From: Bacteroidota bacterium
GTDB lineage: Bacteria; Bacteroidota; Bacteroidia; Chitinophagales; Saprospiraceae
Assembly: GCA_018222965.1 (NCBI GenBank)
Contig: JAAEZH010000004.1
Span: 94,522 to 158,521, forward strand
Direction of reading: 5' to 3'
Length of the DNA: 64,000 nt
A program made the translations under genes and the position numbers. A model generated the notes under the pieces. That model was not told the DNA's origin and ran no database searches. It worked only from the letters and a program-made list of their open reading frames with translations. Positions 52,447 through 61,177 of the stretch are shown piece after piece (within the stretch, counting starts at the first letter, position 1; each line of letters starts with the position of its first letter).

Positions 52447-55400
52447 ATGAAAAAATCTCTCATTATGAGTTTAAACACTACACAGCTTTCCATTTCAAAA
52501 TGGGTCAAGTCGGCCTTAATACTGATGTGCCTTGCACTTCCCTTTAGCCTCCTGGCACAGGTTACACCTGGCGAAGGAGCAGTCGAGTGCTTTGCCGTCG
52601 GTGAGGGTGGTGTTTTTGTAGACTTTGGAGGCCTTGGAGGAAACGACGATGTTGAAGGAGCTCCCGGAAACTACCTGAATTGCGATTGTGTGACTACAAC
52701 CACTTTGTGTGGTATAGACGGAAGTGCCGTCACCTTAGAATTTACTTCTTTTGGCGTTTTTGCCTCCTTTGACTGGGTAGCCATACTCGATGGCGATAAT
52801 CCTATGGATGAGACTTATCCACATAGCGTGCTCACCGATCCTGATAATGCCAACCTCCAATTGTTTAACAACGCGGATGGTGTTGGCGACGGAGGGTCTG
52901 AGAATTATGGCCCGGGTGCGGAGAATGGAATAACCGACCTGGCCGGGATGCCAACCACCACTTTTTCCGCCACAAATCCGACTGGCTGCCTTACCGTTGT
53001 ATTTCGAGCTTCCGCAGTAGTAGACGATTCCGGATGGGAAGCTAATATTAGTCTTTCCTCTCAGGAACCACACCCTGGCGATAATGCCAATTGCGACCTT
53101 ATCAATGTTGCCTGTCCGCCACCATCTAATGTGCAGGTGATTGATGTGCTGGCTACTTTTGCTACCGTTACCTGGACGGCTTCTGATTCGACCGATACCT
53201 ACGAGGTTGAGTTTGGTCCGGAAGGCTTTGATGTGGGCGACGGAACATCTGTTTCCGTTAGCGCGAACGATTTGCAACTCAGCGGACTGGAGGAAAACAC
53301 CTGTTACGATGTTTATGTGACTTCTATTTGTCCGGATGGTGAAACGAGCCCGCCGGTTGGCCCGATTACTTTCTGTACCCCTTTCATCAATCCTCCGACG
53401 ATGTGTACCTACACGGTGGAGATGTTTGATTCTTTTGGCGATGGCTGGAATGGAAGCTTCCTGGATATCGATGTCAACGGAACGATTACCACCTTCACGC
53501 TTGACAATATCAATGATGATGGCGAATATGCTATTTACACATTTGATGTGTTGGATGGTCTTCCTGTTGTTATCAACTACACGGCTGGAGCTTTCCAGAA
53601 CGAGGTTACCTATAATATTTACGACTCAGACAATATCATCATCTTCTCCGATGGTCCCAACCCTCAAACGGGGCTTGTATATGAAGAAGATGCCGTATGT
53701 CCGGATTGTCCGTCTGTGAATCCTTCAACGGTTAGCATACTGGATATTGGCACCAATACAGTAGATCTTATCTGGAATGGTACTTCTGAGGCGGTAGGTT
53801 ATACCATTGAGTATGGACCTGCAGGATTTCCTCCCGGATTTGGACTTACTACTTCCGTTGCTGATCCTTTTGTTCAGATCACCGGACTAAATCCTTGTGT
53901 GGAATACGACTTCTACATTACAGCTGATTGTGGTCCTGATGTGGGAACCAGTGCTCAAATCGGTCCTTTTACGGCGATGACGGAAACGGATGCGATGGGC
54001 GATCCTTGTGAATACACCTTAAACTTGTTTGATTCTTTCGGAGATGGTTGGAATGGATCTTTCCTAACCGTTACAGTAAATGGTGTTAGTACAGATTATA
54101 CCTTTAATAGCGGCGACTTCGCCACCTTTACGGTTACCGCTTTCGCGAATTCTTTGGTTACGGTTGAATACACCGCCGGAGCATTCCAAAATGAAGTTAC
54201 CTACGACATACTCGATCCTGATAATAATGTGATATTCTCCGATGGTCCATTCCCGGCAACGGGACAGGTTTACCAGTTTATCGCTTGCCCAACTTGTGCC
54301 GGACCATTAAACCTGCAATTGCTGGATGTAAATGCCGATAACGCCCTGATTGGCTGGGATGCCGCTCAGGATGCAGGCGAATACATTGTTGAATACGGTC
54401 CGCTTGGCTTTACCCTGGGTACCGGTTCGGTTATTATGGGGAGCAATATTACCTCAGCTACGCTGACCGGTTTGTTGGAAAACACCTACTATGATGTATA
54501 TGTCCGTTTTGGCTGTGATGATGGAGAAACAGCTAAAACACTTGGGCCAATTACGTTTAAAACATTATTCCTGGTGGATGTTGGTGTATCTGGTTTGATC
54601 TCTCCGGAGCCCGGAGCCTGTAATCTGGATGCGGAAACCATTACCTTCCTGATACAGAATTACGGGCAATTACCTCAGTCGCTGGTCCCTTATTTCTTTG
54701 CGATTAACGGGGTGGAACAACCGGTTAATTTCCCGGCAGATGGTCTGTTTACCGGTGTTGTCAGTAATGACAGCACGGAGGTGGTAAGTTTTGACCTCCC
54801 TTATGATTTCTCTGCCCCCGGATATTACCTGATCGAAATTTGGACAGAGTTGGAAGATGATTCTGACTTGTCGAATGACACTTTCGCCTTTGAATTAATT
54901 ACAGCTTTCCCGCTTCCATTGGTTGAAGGCTTTGAAGACGGGGTATTCCCGGAAGGGTGGACTACCGACGAATTCAATCCGGTATTCGCGCCTAATGCAC
55001 ACAACAATCCAACCTGGGTAGCGGCGGATAACAACTGGGCCGGAGACGGTAATTTTGAGATTGTGACCTCTCGTTATGGTCCTTTGGGCGATTCGGACTC
55101 CCTGTCTTTTGATTATCGATATGTAAACTGGTCGGCGGGTACAACGGCTGCTACCATTAATGGGGATATGCTCGAGGTTCAGATTTCTGAAGACTGTGGA
55201 GATACCTTTGAAACGATATTTATCGTCGACCAGAATAACCACGTTCCAAGTGTTGATCTGGCAACATTCTCCGTAGATCTATCGGCTTACGCCGGATCTG
55301 CAATCAATGTTCGCTTCCTGAATACCTGGGCTACTGGCGATTACTGGATCGATATTGATAACATCAACATTTCCGGTTGTCCAAATACCTTGTTGGTTGA

Positions 55401-55893
55401 TGGTTCTATCACCGATTCGGCAGATCCGCAAACAGCTGATGGTTCGATAACTGCAGTTCCCGGATTGGGTGTTGGTCCATATGAGTATGTATGGAGTGAC
55501 GGGCAAACCGAGGCGACAGCTACCGGACTGCTGCCTGGTGAATATTCCGTTACTGTTACGGATGTCAATGGTTGTATTGATGAAGCGACCTTTACGGTTG
55601 GTGCGATGGTAGGTGCAGAAGAGCTGGAACTGGTTCAGTCTGTACGGCTTTCGCCGAATCCAAGTCCGGGACTGGTATTGATTGATGCTACGCTCCGTAC
55701 GAGTGAAGATGTGTATATCGAAATCTTCAATATCAATGGGCAACTAATCCATGCTCAACAGGAGCCGGCTATTGAAAATCTCCAGGCTCAGGTTGATCTG
55801 AGTGATTATCCTGACGGGATGTACTTTGTACGTCTCCGGAGCGGAGATAAAATGCATGTAGAAAAACTGATCTTGTCGGATTCTCGTCCGTAA
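52447..55893 (+). CDS. Large multi-domain surface protein with FN3 and SprB-type repeats and T9SS sorting domain
   Basis: 1148 residues. Signal peptide in the first 38 residues (ending LLAQ). Then: a CUB-like domain (about 40-215), fibronectin type III units (about 220-310, 420-510 and 615-705), two copies of a module starting CTYTVEMFDSFGDGWNGS (about 318) and CEYTLNLFDSFGDGWNGS (about 520), a CARDB/pre-adhesin region, a cleaved-adhesin-like domain from about 824, a SprB repeat (984-1050, YEYVWSDGQTEATATGLLPG) and a T9SS type A sorting domain (1064-1148, VRLSPNPSPGLVLID). Probably a cell-surface adhesin, inferred from domain content. A strong terminator follows. Confidence 0.88.
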   Translation: MKKSLIMSLNTTQLSISKWVKSALILMCLALPFSLLAQVTPGEGAVECFAVGEGGVFVDFGGLGGNDDVEGAPGNYLNCDCVTTTTLCGIDGSAVTLEFTSFGVFASFDWVAILDGDNPMDETYPHSVLTDPDNANLQLFNNADGVGDGGSENYGPGAENGITDLAGMPTTTFSATNPTGCLTVVFRASAVVDDSGWEANISLSSQEPHPGDNANCDLINVACPPPSNVQVIDVLATFATVTWTASDSTDTYEVEFGPEGFDVGDGTSVSVSANDLQLSGLEENTCYDVYVTSICPDGETSPPVGPITFCTPFINPPTMCTYTVEMFDSFGDGWNGSFLDIDVNGTITTFTLDNINDDGEYAIYTFDVLDGLPVVINYTAGAFQNEVTYNIYDSDNIIIFSDGPNPQTGLVYEEDAVCPDCPSVNPSTVSILDIGTNTVDLIWNGTSEAVGYTIEYGPAGFPPGFGLTTSVADPFVQITGLNPCVEYDFYITADCGPDVGTSAQIGPFTAMTETDAMGDPCEYTLNLFDSFGDGWNGSFLTVTVNGVSTDYTFNSGDFATFTVTAFANSLVTVEYTAGAFQNEVTYDILDPDNNVIFSDGPFPATGQVYQFIACPTCAGPLNLQLLDVNADNALIGWDAAQDAGEYIVEYGPLGFTLGTGSVIMGSNITSATLTGLLENTYYDVYVRFGCDDGETAKTLGPITFKTLFLVDVGVSGLISPEPGACNLDAETITFLIQNYGQLPQSLVPYFFAINGVEQPVNFPADGLFTGVVSNDSTEVVSFDLPYDFSAPGYYLIEIWTELEDDSDLSNDTFAFELITAFPLPLVEGFEDGVFPEGWTTDEFNPVFAPNAHNNPTWVAADNNWAGDGNFEIVTSRYGPLGDSDSLSFDYRYVNWSAGTTAATINGDMLEVQISEDCGDTFETIFIVDQNNHVPSVDLATFSVDLSAYAGSAINVRFLNTWATGDYWIDIDNINISGCPNTLLVDGSITDSADPQTADGSITAVPGLGVGPYEYVWSDGQTEATATGLLPGEYSVTVTDVNGCIDEATFTVGAMVGAEELELVQSVRLSPNPSPGLVLIDATLRTSEDVYIEIFNINGQLIHAQQEPAIENLQAQVDLSDYPDGMYFVRLRSGDKMHVEKLILSDSRP

Positions 55894-55917
55894 GCAGGAT
55901 TAAATTCATAAACAGAA

Positions 55918-55949
55918 GGGTCTGTCCGGATTTCGGGCAGGCCCTTTTT
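55918..55949 (+). terminator. Rho-independent terminator after the large T9SS gene
   Basis: GGGTCTGTCCG pairs with CGGGCAGGCCC (55918-55943, two G-T pairs or mismatches), followed by TTTTTG. 25 bp after the stop codon. Confidence 0.8.
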
Positions 55950-55981
55950 GTTTTTGTGTTTTTTGGGAAGGATGCGTTTTC

Positions 55982-56026
55982 AACCTGACAGGTCGGCGAC
56001 CTGACGGGTCGCCGACCTGTCAGGTT
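55982..56026. repeat. Perfect 45-nt palindrome with 20-bp arms
   Basis: Arms AACCTGACAGGTCGGCGACC (55982-56001) and its exact complement (56007-56026), loop TGACG. Its outer 15 bp, GACCTGTCAGGTTGA (56014-56028), occur again at 56737-56751. No T tract. REP-like in form. Confidence 0.75.
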
Positions 56027-56041
56027 GATTATTTCAAAAAT

Positions 56042-56079
56042 GTAAAGTATATTTGACATTAAGTAAAGTAAACTTGTCA
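56042..56079 (+). promoter_or_regulatory. Paired direct repeats, candidate operator/promoter of the membrane-protein/XRE operon
   Basis: GTAAAGTATATTTGACA (56042-56058) and GTAAAGTAAACTTGTCA (56063-56079) match at 14 of 17 positions and are 21 bp (two helical turns) apart. The first contains TATATTTG (56048-56055), an exact TAnnTTTG -7 box, so the second would cover the start of transcription. The HTH protein encoded by the operon is the obvious candidate to bind them. Confidence 0.45.
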
Positions 56080-56090
56080 AAAAGAAGCTT

Positions 56091-56528
56091 ATGTCTACCT
56101 ATTGTGAAAGAGAGCGAAACCGATTGATGCGCCTTAGTTTGTTGCCCTATTCTTTCAAGCCAATTGGCTTAACTTTATTTATTCTGGCTTTTGCCGGCCT
56201 GGTAATCTCAAAGTTCTATGTGGAGGATCCAAATGCATATCGAACGGTCTTGCGACATCTTACCTTGATTGGATTGTTGTTTATTTCTATCTCCAGGGAA
56301 AAGACGGAAGATGAAATGATGGTCCGAATAAGAGCGCAGTCTTTTGCCCTGGCCTTTATTGCAGGGGTAATCTATGCGGTGTTTTATCCCTATCTCAATG
56401 TAGTGGTAGACGCTGCCCTGGGACAGAGCGAAACCAATCTTGGAGATATTAGTGTCTATCAGGTTATGGTTTTCATGCTTCTGATACAGATCGGATTTTT
56501 CTATCAAATAAAGCGTATGCACGCCTAA
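56091..56528 (+). CDS. Four-helix membrane protein partnered with an XRE regulator
   Basis: 145 residues with four predicted helices (about 24-43, 58-72, 84-104 and 123-141). Short charged loops, with SREKTEDEMMVRIRAQ between the second and third. It resembles the small membrane proteins usually encoded beside YozG-type HTH proteins in Bacteroidota and Firmicutes. Function unknown. The stop codon TAA at 56526-56528 overlaps the ATG of the next gene by one base (TAATG), so the two proteins are made together. Confidence 0.72.
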   Translation: MSTYCERERNRLMRLSLLPYSFKPIGLTLFILAFAGLVISKFYVEDPNAYRTVLRHLTLIGLLFISISREKTEDEMMVRIRAQSFALAFIAGVIYAVFYPYLNVVVDAALGQSETNLGDISVYQVMVFMLLIQIGFFYQIKRMHA

Positions 56529-56728
56529 TGCAAAATACCATCAAAGTCGAACGAGCAATAAAAAACCTTACGCAGGAAGAGCTGGCTCAAAAAATTGGAG
56601 TCTCCAGGCAAACGATCAACTCAATCGAAAAAAACCGGTATGTACCATCTACCGTTCTCGCCTTAAAATTATCAGCGGTTTTTGATAAGCCGGTGAATGT
56701 CCTCTTTCAGTTGGATGAAAACGATTGA
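56528..56728 (+). CDS. XRE-family helix-turn-helix regulator (YozG-like)
   Basis: 66 residues, almost only a DNA-binding domain: NTIKVERAIKNLTQEELAQK (helices 1-2), IGVSRQTINSIEKNRYVPS (recognition helix) and a C-terminal LKLSAVFDKPVNVLFQL helix. Such mini-XRE proteins act as dimers on short operators. It is coupled by TAATG to the membrane protein upstream. The paired direct repeats at 56042-56079 are likely its target, implying autoregulation; the membrane protein may modulate it. A 15-bp repeat lies 8 bp after the stop. Confidence 0.88.
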   Translation: MQNTIKVERAIKNLTQEELAQKIGVSRQTINSIEKNRYVPSTVLALKLSAVFDKPVNVLFQLDEND

Positions 56729-56736
56729 AAATTTTG

Positions 56737-56751
56737 GACCTGTCAGGTTGA
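56737..56751 (+). repeat. 15-bp repeat matching an arm of the 45-nt palindrome
   Basis: GACCTGTCAGGTTGA, identical to 56014-56028 in the same orientation. Together the two copies flank the membrane-protein/XRE operon (709 bp between them). Confidence 0.6.
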
Positions 56752-56892
56752 GATGCCCTAAACCCGATTTTACCCATTCAGCATGTTTTTCGCCCTGTAA
56801 CTGAACCATTTCCCTCCTTAGATGTATTTTGATGAGACAGCAGGATAGTCCGATATCGGATCTGCCATTCCTATGCACAACAAGTCGACTTT

Positions 56893-58032
56893 ATGAAGAT
56901 CGGTATCGTTTGTTACCCTACTTACGGAGGTTCCGGAGTCCTGGCAACAGAATTAGGACTCGGACTCGCAAAAAGAGGCCATCAGGTACATTTTATTACT
57001 TATCGCCAACCAGCTCGGCTCACTGCCTTTCAGGAGAATGTTTTTTACCACGAAGTTTCCTCCGCAGATTATCCCCTTTTTGAGTTTACGCCTTACGATA
57101 CCGCATTGGCCAGTAAACTGGTAGAGGTAGTGAAATATGAAAACCTGGATCTCCTGCACGTTCACTATGCTATCCCGCATGCCGCTGTAGCATATATGGC
57201 CAAAAAAATTCTGCTGACTGAAGGGCGCTACGTTCCAACTATAACTACCCTACACGGTACGGATATAACCCTGGTTGGAAGCAATCAGGCTTTCGCTCCT
57301 GTCGTGGCTTTTTCCATCAATAAATCCGATGGAGTAACGGCTGTTTCAAAAAGCCTCCGCGAACAGACCTACGAATACTTCGACATTCGAAAAGACATCG
57401 AAGTCATCTACAATTTCATCGATTTCAACCGCTTCAAAAAACACAACCTGGATCATTTTAAAAAAGCAATCGCTCCAAATGGCGAACGCATCCTGATCCA
57501 TACGTCCAATTTCCGGAAAGTGAAACGGGTGGATGATGTGATACGGGTGTTTAAAAAAGTAGCGGATGTAATGCCCGCCAAATTGTTGCTGGTAGGAGAT
57601 GGCCCGGAACGATCGCATTTGGAATCGCTCTGCCGGGAACTCAAAATTTGCAATCACGTCTCCTTCTTGGGAAAACAAGATGCAGTAGAAGAATTGCTGG
57701 ATGTAGCCGATGTGTTTCTGATGCCTTCCGAAACCGAAAGTTTTGGATTGGCAGCACTGGAAGCTATGGCTTGCGAAGTGCCGGTAATTTCTTCCGATAC
57801 AGGAGGGTTGCCAGAGGTGAATATCCACGGCAAAACGGGTTTCCTAAGCCCGGTTGGTGATGTCGAAGATATGGCAAAAAACACCATTAAGTTGCTGCAG
57901 GATGATAAAATGCTGGAACGCTTCCGGAAAAATGCGCTGGAAAACGCCCGCCTTTATGACATCAAAAATATCCTTCCACAATACGAAGCCTATTACGAAC
58001 AGATCCTGGCTTCTGCTGTGTATGATGATTAA
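56893..58032 (+). CDS. bshA: N-acetyl-alpha-D-glucosaminyl L-malate synthase BshA
   Basis: 379 residues. GT4 glycosyltransferase with the BshA-type N-terminus [41 protein letters not shown] and the C-terminal nucleotide-sugar site [20 protein letters not shown] with [15 protein letters not shown]. It joins UDP-GlcNAc and L-malate in the first step of bacillithiol synthesis, the low-molecular-weight thiol used by many Bacteroidota. bshB and bshC are not in the window. The stop overlaps that of porZ on the other strand. Confidence 0.93.
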   Translation: MKIGIVCYPTYGGSGVLATELGLGLAKRGHQVHFITYRQPARLTAFQENVFYHEVSSADYPLFEFTPYDTALASKLVEVVKYENLDLLHVHYAIPHAAVAYMAKKILLTEGRYVPTITTLHGTDITLVGSNQAFAPVVAFSINKSDGVTAVSKSLREQTYEYFDIRKDIEVIYNFIDFNRFKKHNLDHFKKAIAPNGERILIHTSNFRKVKRVDDVIRVFKKVADVMPAKLLLVGDGPERSHLESLCRELKICNHVSFLGKQDAVEELLDVADVFLMPSETESFGLAALEAMACEVPVISSDTGGLPEVNIHGKTGFLSPVGDVEDMAKNTIKLLQDDKMLERFRKNALENARLYDIKNILPQYEAYYEQILASAVYDD

Positions 58033-60371
58033 TTGACCAATACGATCTTAGCAACTACCGCATCCGGATTTTCAAGAGACTGGGTACTGGTAGAAAACAC
58101 AAGATAAACTCCCGAACTGGCTCTGCGTCCGGTATAATCACGTCCGTCCCAAATGGCCTGCCCGCCTAAGGCTGTCGTTTCATAAACCAGGGTACCGTGT
58201 ATATCAGTGATCTTCACATTAGCATCCTGTGCCAACCCACTAATCGCAATGGGGCCTTCATAGTCGGGCCGTACCGGATTGGGCCATACTTTTACATTAA
58301 TCGTATTTACTGCCGGTCCTTCTGTTGCCTGACCCCGAAGGGAAATCAATCCTTTATTGGTTCCAATGATTACCTCGCCTGTTTCCGGATTAATGGCAAT
58401 GTCAGAAATGATGTTGTCAAACAGCGGAGAATTGCTTTCGTCAAAAAAGGCTACCTGCTCTTCCCCATTTGGAGATTGCACAAAGATGCCGTTGTCGGTG
58501 CCAAACCATTTTCTGTTGGCGCCGTCGACAGCAATCGTCCGCACGTTTTCGGTTTCAAGGAGGTAGGCTCCAAAATTATCCTGCTCCACAATCCGCAAGG
58601 ATCCCTGACAGGAAGGATCAAAGACGTTGTTTCCACATTCAAAAACAACCACTCCCTGCTCGGTGCCCACCCAAATGTCTCCATCGAGATCGAGTTCCAC
58701 ACAGTTTACTCTGTTGGTAGGTAAATTGCTGTTGCTGACAGTAAGCACCCGGCATTGGTCATCGCCGGGATCTGAAATATCTCCTTCGTTGAATATCAAT
58801 AGTCCGGCGTTGTCGGCCGAAATAGCAAACCATTTATTATCAAACTCATCAACGGCAACCTGTATGAGGGCGTTGGCTCCACAATTCGGAGCAAAGCTGA
58901 TCCATTCTTCATCGGCAGTTAGTACCGATACAGGCCTTTCGGCCGAATGATTGCTCACCCAAAGATTGTTGTTTGAATCCCAGGCAAGACCGCTTACCCG
59001 GGTCCTGTTTGGGTCGCCCGGTGGATTGTTCAGGCTGGAGTTGTTTTCGAGAAAGTGTTCTATTGTGCCTGCTTCCCGGTCTATACGAAACAAACCGTCA
59101 TAAAAAGAACCGGCATATATTAGGTTGGATTCCGGATGGGAAGTGACCGTATATAAATCGGTGATGGGCTGAACCCCACCGTCCTCCATTTGGCTGAACT
59201 CAGGCGTATTGTAAGTATTATATTCTCCCCATACTCCATTGATGTACCAGAATAAACCATCCGGTTGTCGGAGTACGTTGTAGTTGGTACGCACACCTCC
59301 GGAAGCCACCCAAACCTGATCGCCGGTAATGTGTATTTCCTGTGTTCGATGGGAATAAGGGCTGTTTTCGGTAAAGCGATTACAGGATTCCGTGCCGGCT
59401 TCGTGTACCCGAAATTGCTGAAACTGGTCTCCATACCATACGTTCCCTGAATCATCCTCCAGTGCATAAAGCGGACGATCCATACAATTTACCGGAGCAG
59501 GTACAAAGCTTTCATCCGGACCAAAGTAGAGGGTGTTTCCTTTGCAGCCTTCACAGTAAAATCCGGCTATGAGTCGGGCACCTTCACTGGTCAGGTAAGT
59601 AAGCAAAAGGTCCTCCTCATGATGGATGTATGCCGCCTGTTCGTTGCTGAACGAATACAGGGAATCTTCCACAGCTACATAAAGCTTGTCGTTGTAAACG
59701 GTGGCCGGACCGGCAAAATAATCGCCGGGAAACCCATAGTCCATGCCCAGGAATTCCCACTGTGCAATATCTTCCGGAAACGCATTATCCTCCGAAATTC
59801 GGTAAACACCAATATCTGTTGTTGCATAAATATGCCCCTGGAAAACCCGTATGCCGTTGGTATTCACGCCGGTGAAGGTCGTATACTCAAACTCGGGCAC
59901 CGAAACATCCAGTTTTGAAACGCCATAATTCGCTGCGAGAAACACGCCTCCCTCCTCATCGATGAATACATCCCGCACCACTTTATCGCCAATCGGTCCC
60001 TGGAAATTGGGGATGTCAAACAGCGAAATAATATCGTTTTCCCGAATCAGGTCGATGGAGCTGTCGGTGTACACCACGATTAAAATATTCTCTCCGGGAT
60101 GGTATTTAATGAGGCTGATGCCCGTATAACTCAATCCGTCGACCTTGGAGAAGCGCTCTTTGTATCCGTCGTCTTTTTCGCGAACTAAAATAGACCAGTC
60201 TGTGGCAAAATACAATTTGCTTTCGCTTTGAGTAATGTGCTTGGCAGACCGGTAAGGGAGGTAAGAGTTCCATTCCCCCAGGGCCAGATTGGGCTGGGCT
60301 TGCGCCGAATAAAAATTCGCCGAAAGGCAGAAAAAACTGATAACAAAGAAATAGAGTATATGCTTTCCCAT
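58029..60371 (-). CDS. porZ: Type IX secretion system protein PorZ
   Basis: 780 residues. Signal peptide (about 1-25). Two beta-propeller domains cover most of the chain, made of repeated blocks such as ITQSESKLYFATDWSILVRE, VVRDVFIDEEGGVFLAANYGVSKLD and NCVELDLDGDIWVGTEQGVV. The start LALGEWNSYLPYRSAKHI is characteristic of PorZ. The C-terminus is a T9SS sorting-like domain (about 695-780, VKVWPNPVRPDYEGPIAISG, then GVYLVFS). PorZ is part of the attachment complex with PorU, PorV and PorQ, and presents A-LPS to the sortase PorU. Converges on bshA with overlapping stop codons. nadD follows upstream, on the same strand. Confidence 0.85.
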   Translation of the reverse strand: MGKHILYFFVISFFCLSANFYSAQAQPNLALGEWNSYLPYRSAKHITQSESKLYFATDWSILVREKDDGYKERFSKVDGLSYTGISLIKYHPGENILIVVYTDSSIDLIRENDIISLFDIPNFQGPIGDKVVRDVFIDEEGGVFLAANYGVSKLDVSVPEFEYTTFTGVNTNGIRVFQGHIYATTDIGVYRISEDNAFPEDIAQWEFLGMDYGFPGDYFAGPATVYNDKLYVAVEDSLYSFSNEQAAYIHHEEDLLLTYLTSEGARLIAGFYCEGCKGNTLYFGPDESFVPAPVNCMDRPLYALEDDSGNVWYGDQFQQFRVHEAGTESCNRFTENSPYSHRTQEIHITGDQVWVASGGVRTNYNVLRQPDGLFWYINGVWGEYNTYNTPEFSQMEDGGVQPITDLYTVTSHPESNLIYAGSFYDGLFRIDREAGTIEHFLENNSSLNNPPGDPNRTRVSGLAWDSNNNLWVSNHSAERPVSVLTADEEWISFAPNCGANALIQVAVDEFDNKWFAISADNAGLLIFNEGDISDPGDDQCRVLTVSNSNLPTNRVNCVELDLDGDIWVGTEQGVVVFECGNNVFDPSCQGSLRIVEQDNFGAYLLETENVRTIAVDGANRKWFGTDNGIFVQSPNGEEQVAFFDESNSPLFDNIISDIAINPETGEVIIGTNKGLISLRGQATEGPAVNTINVKVWPNPVRPDYEGPIAISGLAQDANVKITDIHGTLVYETTALGGQAIWDGRDYTGRRASSGVYLVFSTSTQSLENPDAVVAKIVLVN

Positions 60372-60469
60372 GAATTGCTGTTTGAACCGATAAAAAAACT
60401 ACACAAACTGCTTTATTATTGTCTGGCTTCTATGCCTTAAGATGCAGTCTGGAAGACACCCGGCATTGT

Positions 60470-61045
60470 CTATTTGGTATACATATCACTCCCGTCCAGA
60501 TATTGAAATACCGGCTCGGGAACCAGATACCTGACTGAGCGGCCTTCTTTCCGGGCTTTCCGGATGTAGGTAGCTGAAATATTGAGCAAGGGCGCCTGAA
60601 AAATCCGCACATTCGGATGAGCACCAAAGACCGGCTCCCCGGCTCCGGGACGCTGGTAAACATAGATTTGATTGTTTTCCAGGATTTGCTCGTAATTCTT
60701 CCATTTGTGCAGTGTTGCCAGATTGTCGCCGCCCATGATTAGCGTGAATTTTCGATCCGGATACTTGTCGGCCAGATGGGCCAGCGTATCTACGGTGTAG
60801 GAAGGCTTGGGCAGATCAAATTCGATGTTGCTTTCGCGAATATAGGGGTTGTCTTCCACCGCCAGCCGAACCAGGTGTAGCCTGTCGTAATCTTTCGCCA
60901 GCGATTTTTTTTCTTTCAATGGATTGTGCGGACTGACAACCATCCAAACCTGATCCAGATCGCCGTATTCCACCATGTGGTTGGCAATGATCAAATGCCC
61001 GATGTGAACGGGGTTAAAGGAACCAAAGAATAATCCGGTGTTCAA
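60470..61045 (-). CDS. nadD: Nicotinate-nucleotide adenylyltransferase NadD
   Basis: 191 residues. Nucleotidyltransferase fold with TGLFFGSFNPVHIGHLIIAN (the HxGH site), the substrate region MVVSPHNPLKEKKSL, and the C-terminal ISATYIRKARKEGRSVRYLV, a variant of the ISSTxIR motif. It adenylates nicotinate mononucleotide to deamido-NAD in NAD synthesis. Divergent from ftcD; porZ lies 98 bp downstream. Confidence 0.95.
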   Translation of the reverse strand: MNTGLFFGSFNPVHIGHLIIANHMVEYGDLDQVWMVVSPHNPLKEKKSLAKDYDRLHLVRLAVEDNPYIRESNIEFDLPKPSYTVDTLAHLADKYPDRKFTLIMGGDNLATLHKWKNYEQILENNQIYVYQRPGAGEPVFGAHPNVRIFQAPLLNISATYIRKARKEGRSVRYLVPEPVFQYLDGSDMYTK

Positions 61046-61078
61046 ATCTTCTGTTTTATTTATAGCAGGGCGAAGTTA

Positions 61079-61086
61079 TAGATTTG
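61079..61086 (+). promoter_or_regulatory. Candidate -7 promoter box for ftcD
   Basis: TAGATTTG fits TAnnTTTG and lies 92 bp before the ftcD ATG in the divergent spacer with nadD. No clear -33 element. Confidence 0.35.
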
Positions 61087-61177
61087 TTGACAATTCTGCC
61101 GAAATCTGTCGATTCTCTGGCATAGTCAATTTACAGACCTTAATTTCACGACCTTGAAACAAAAACCAAATTAACCT

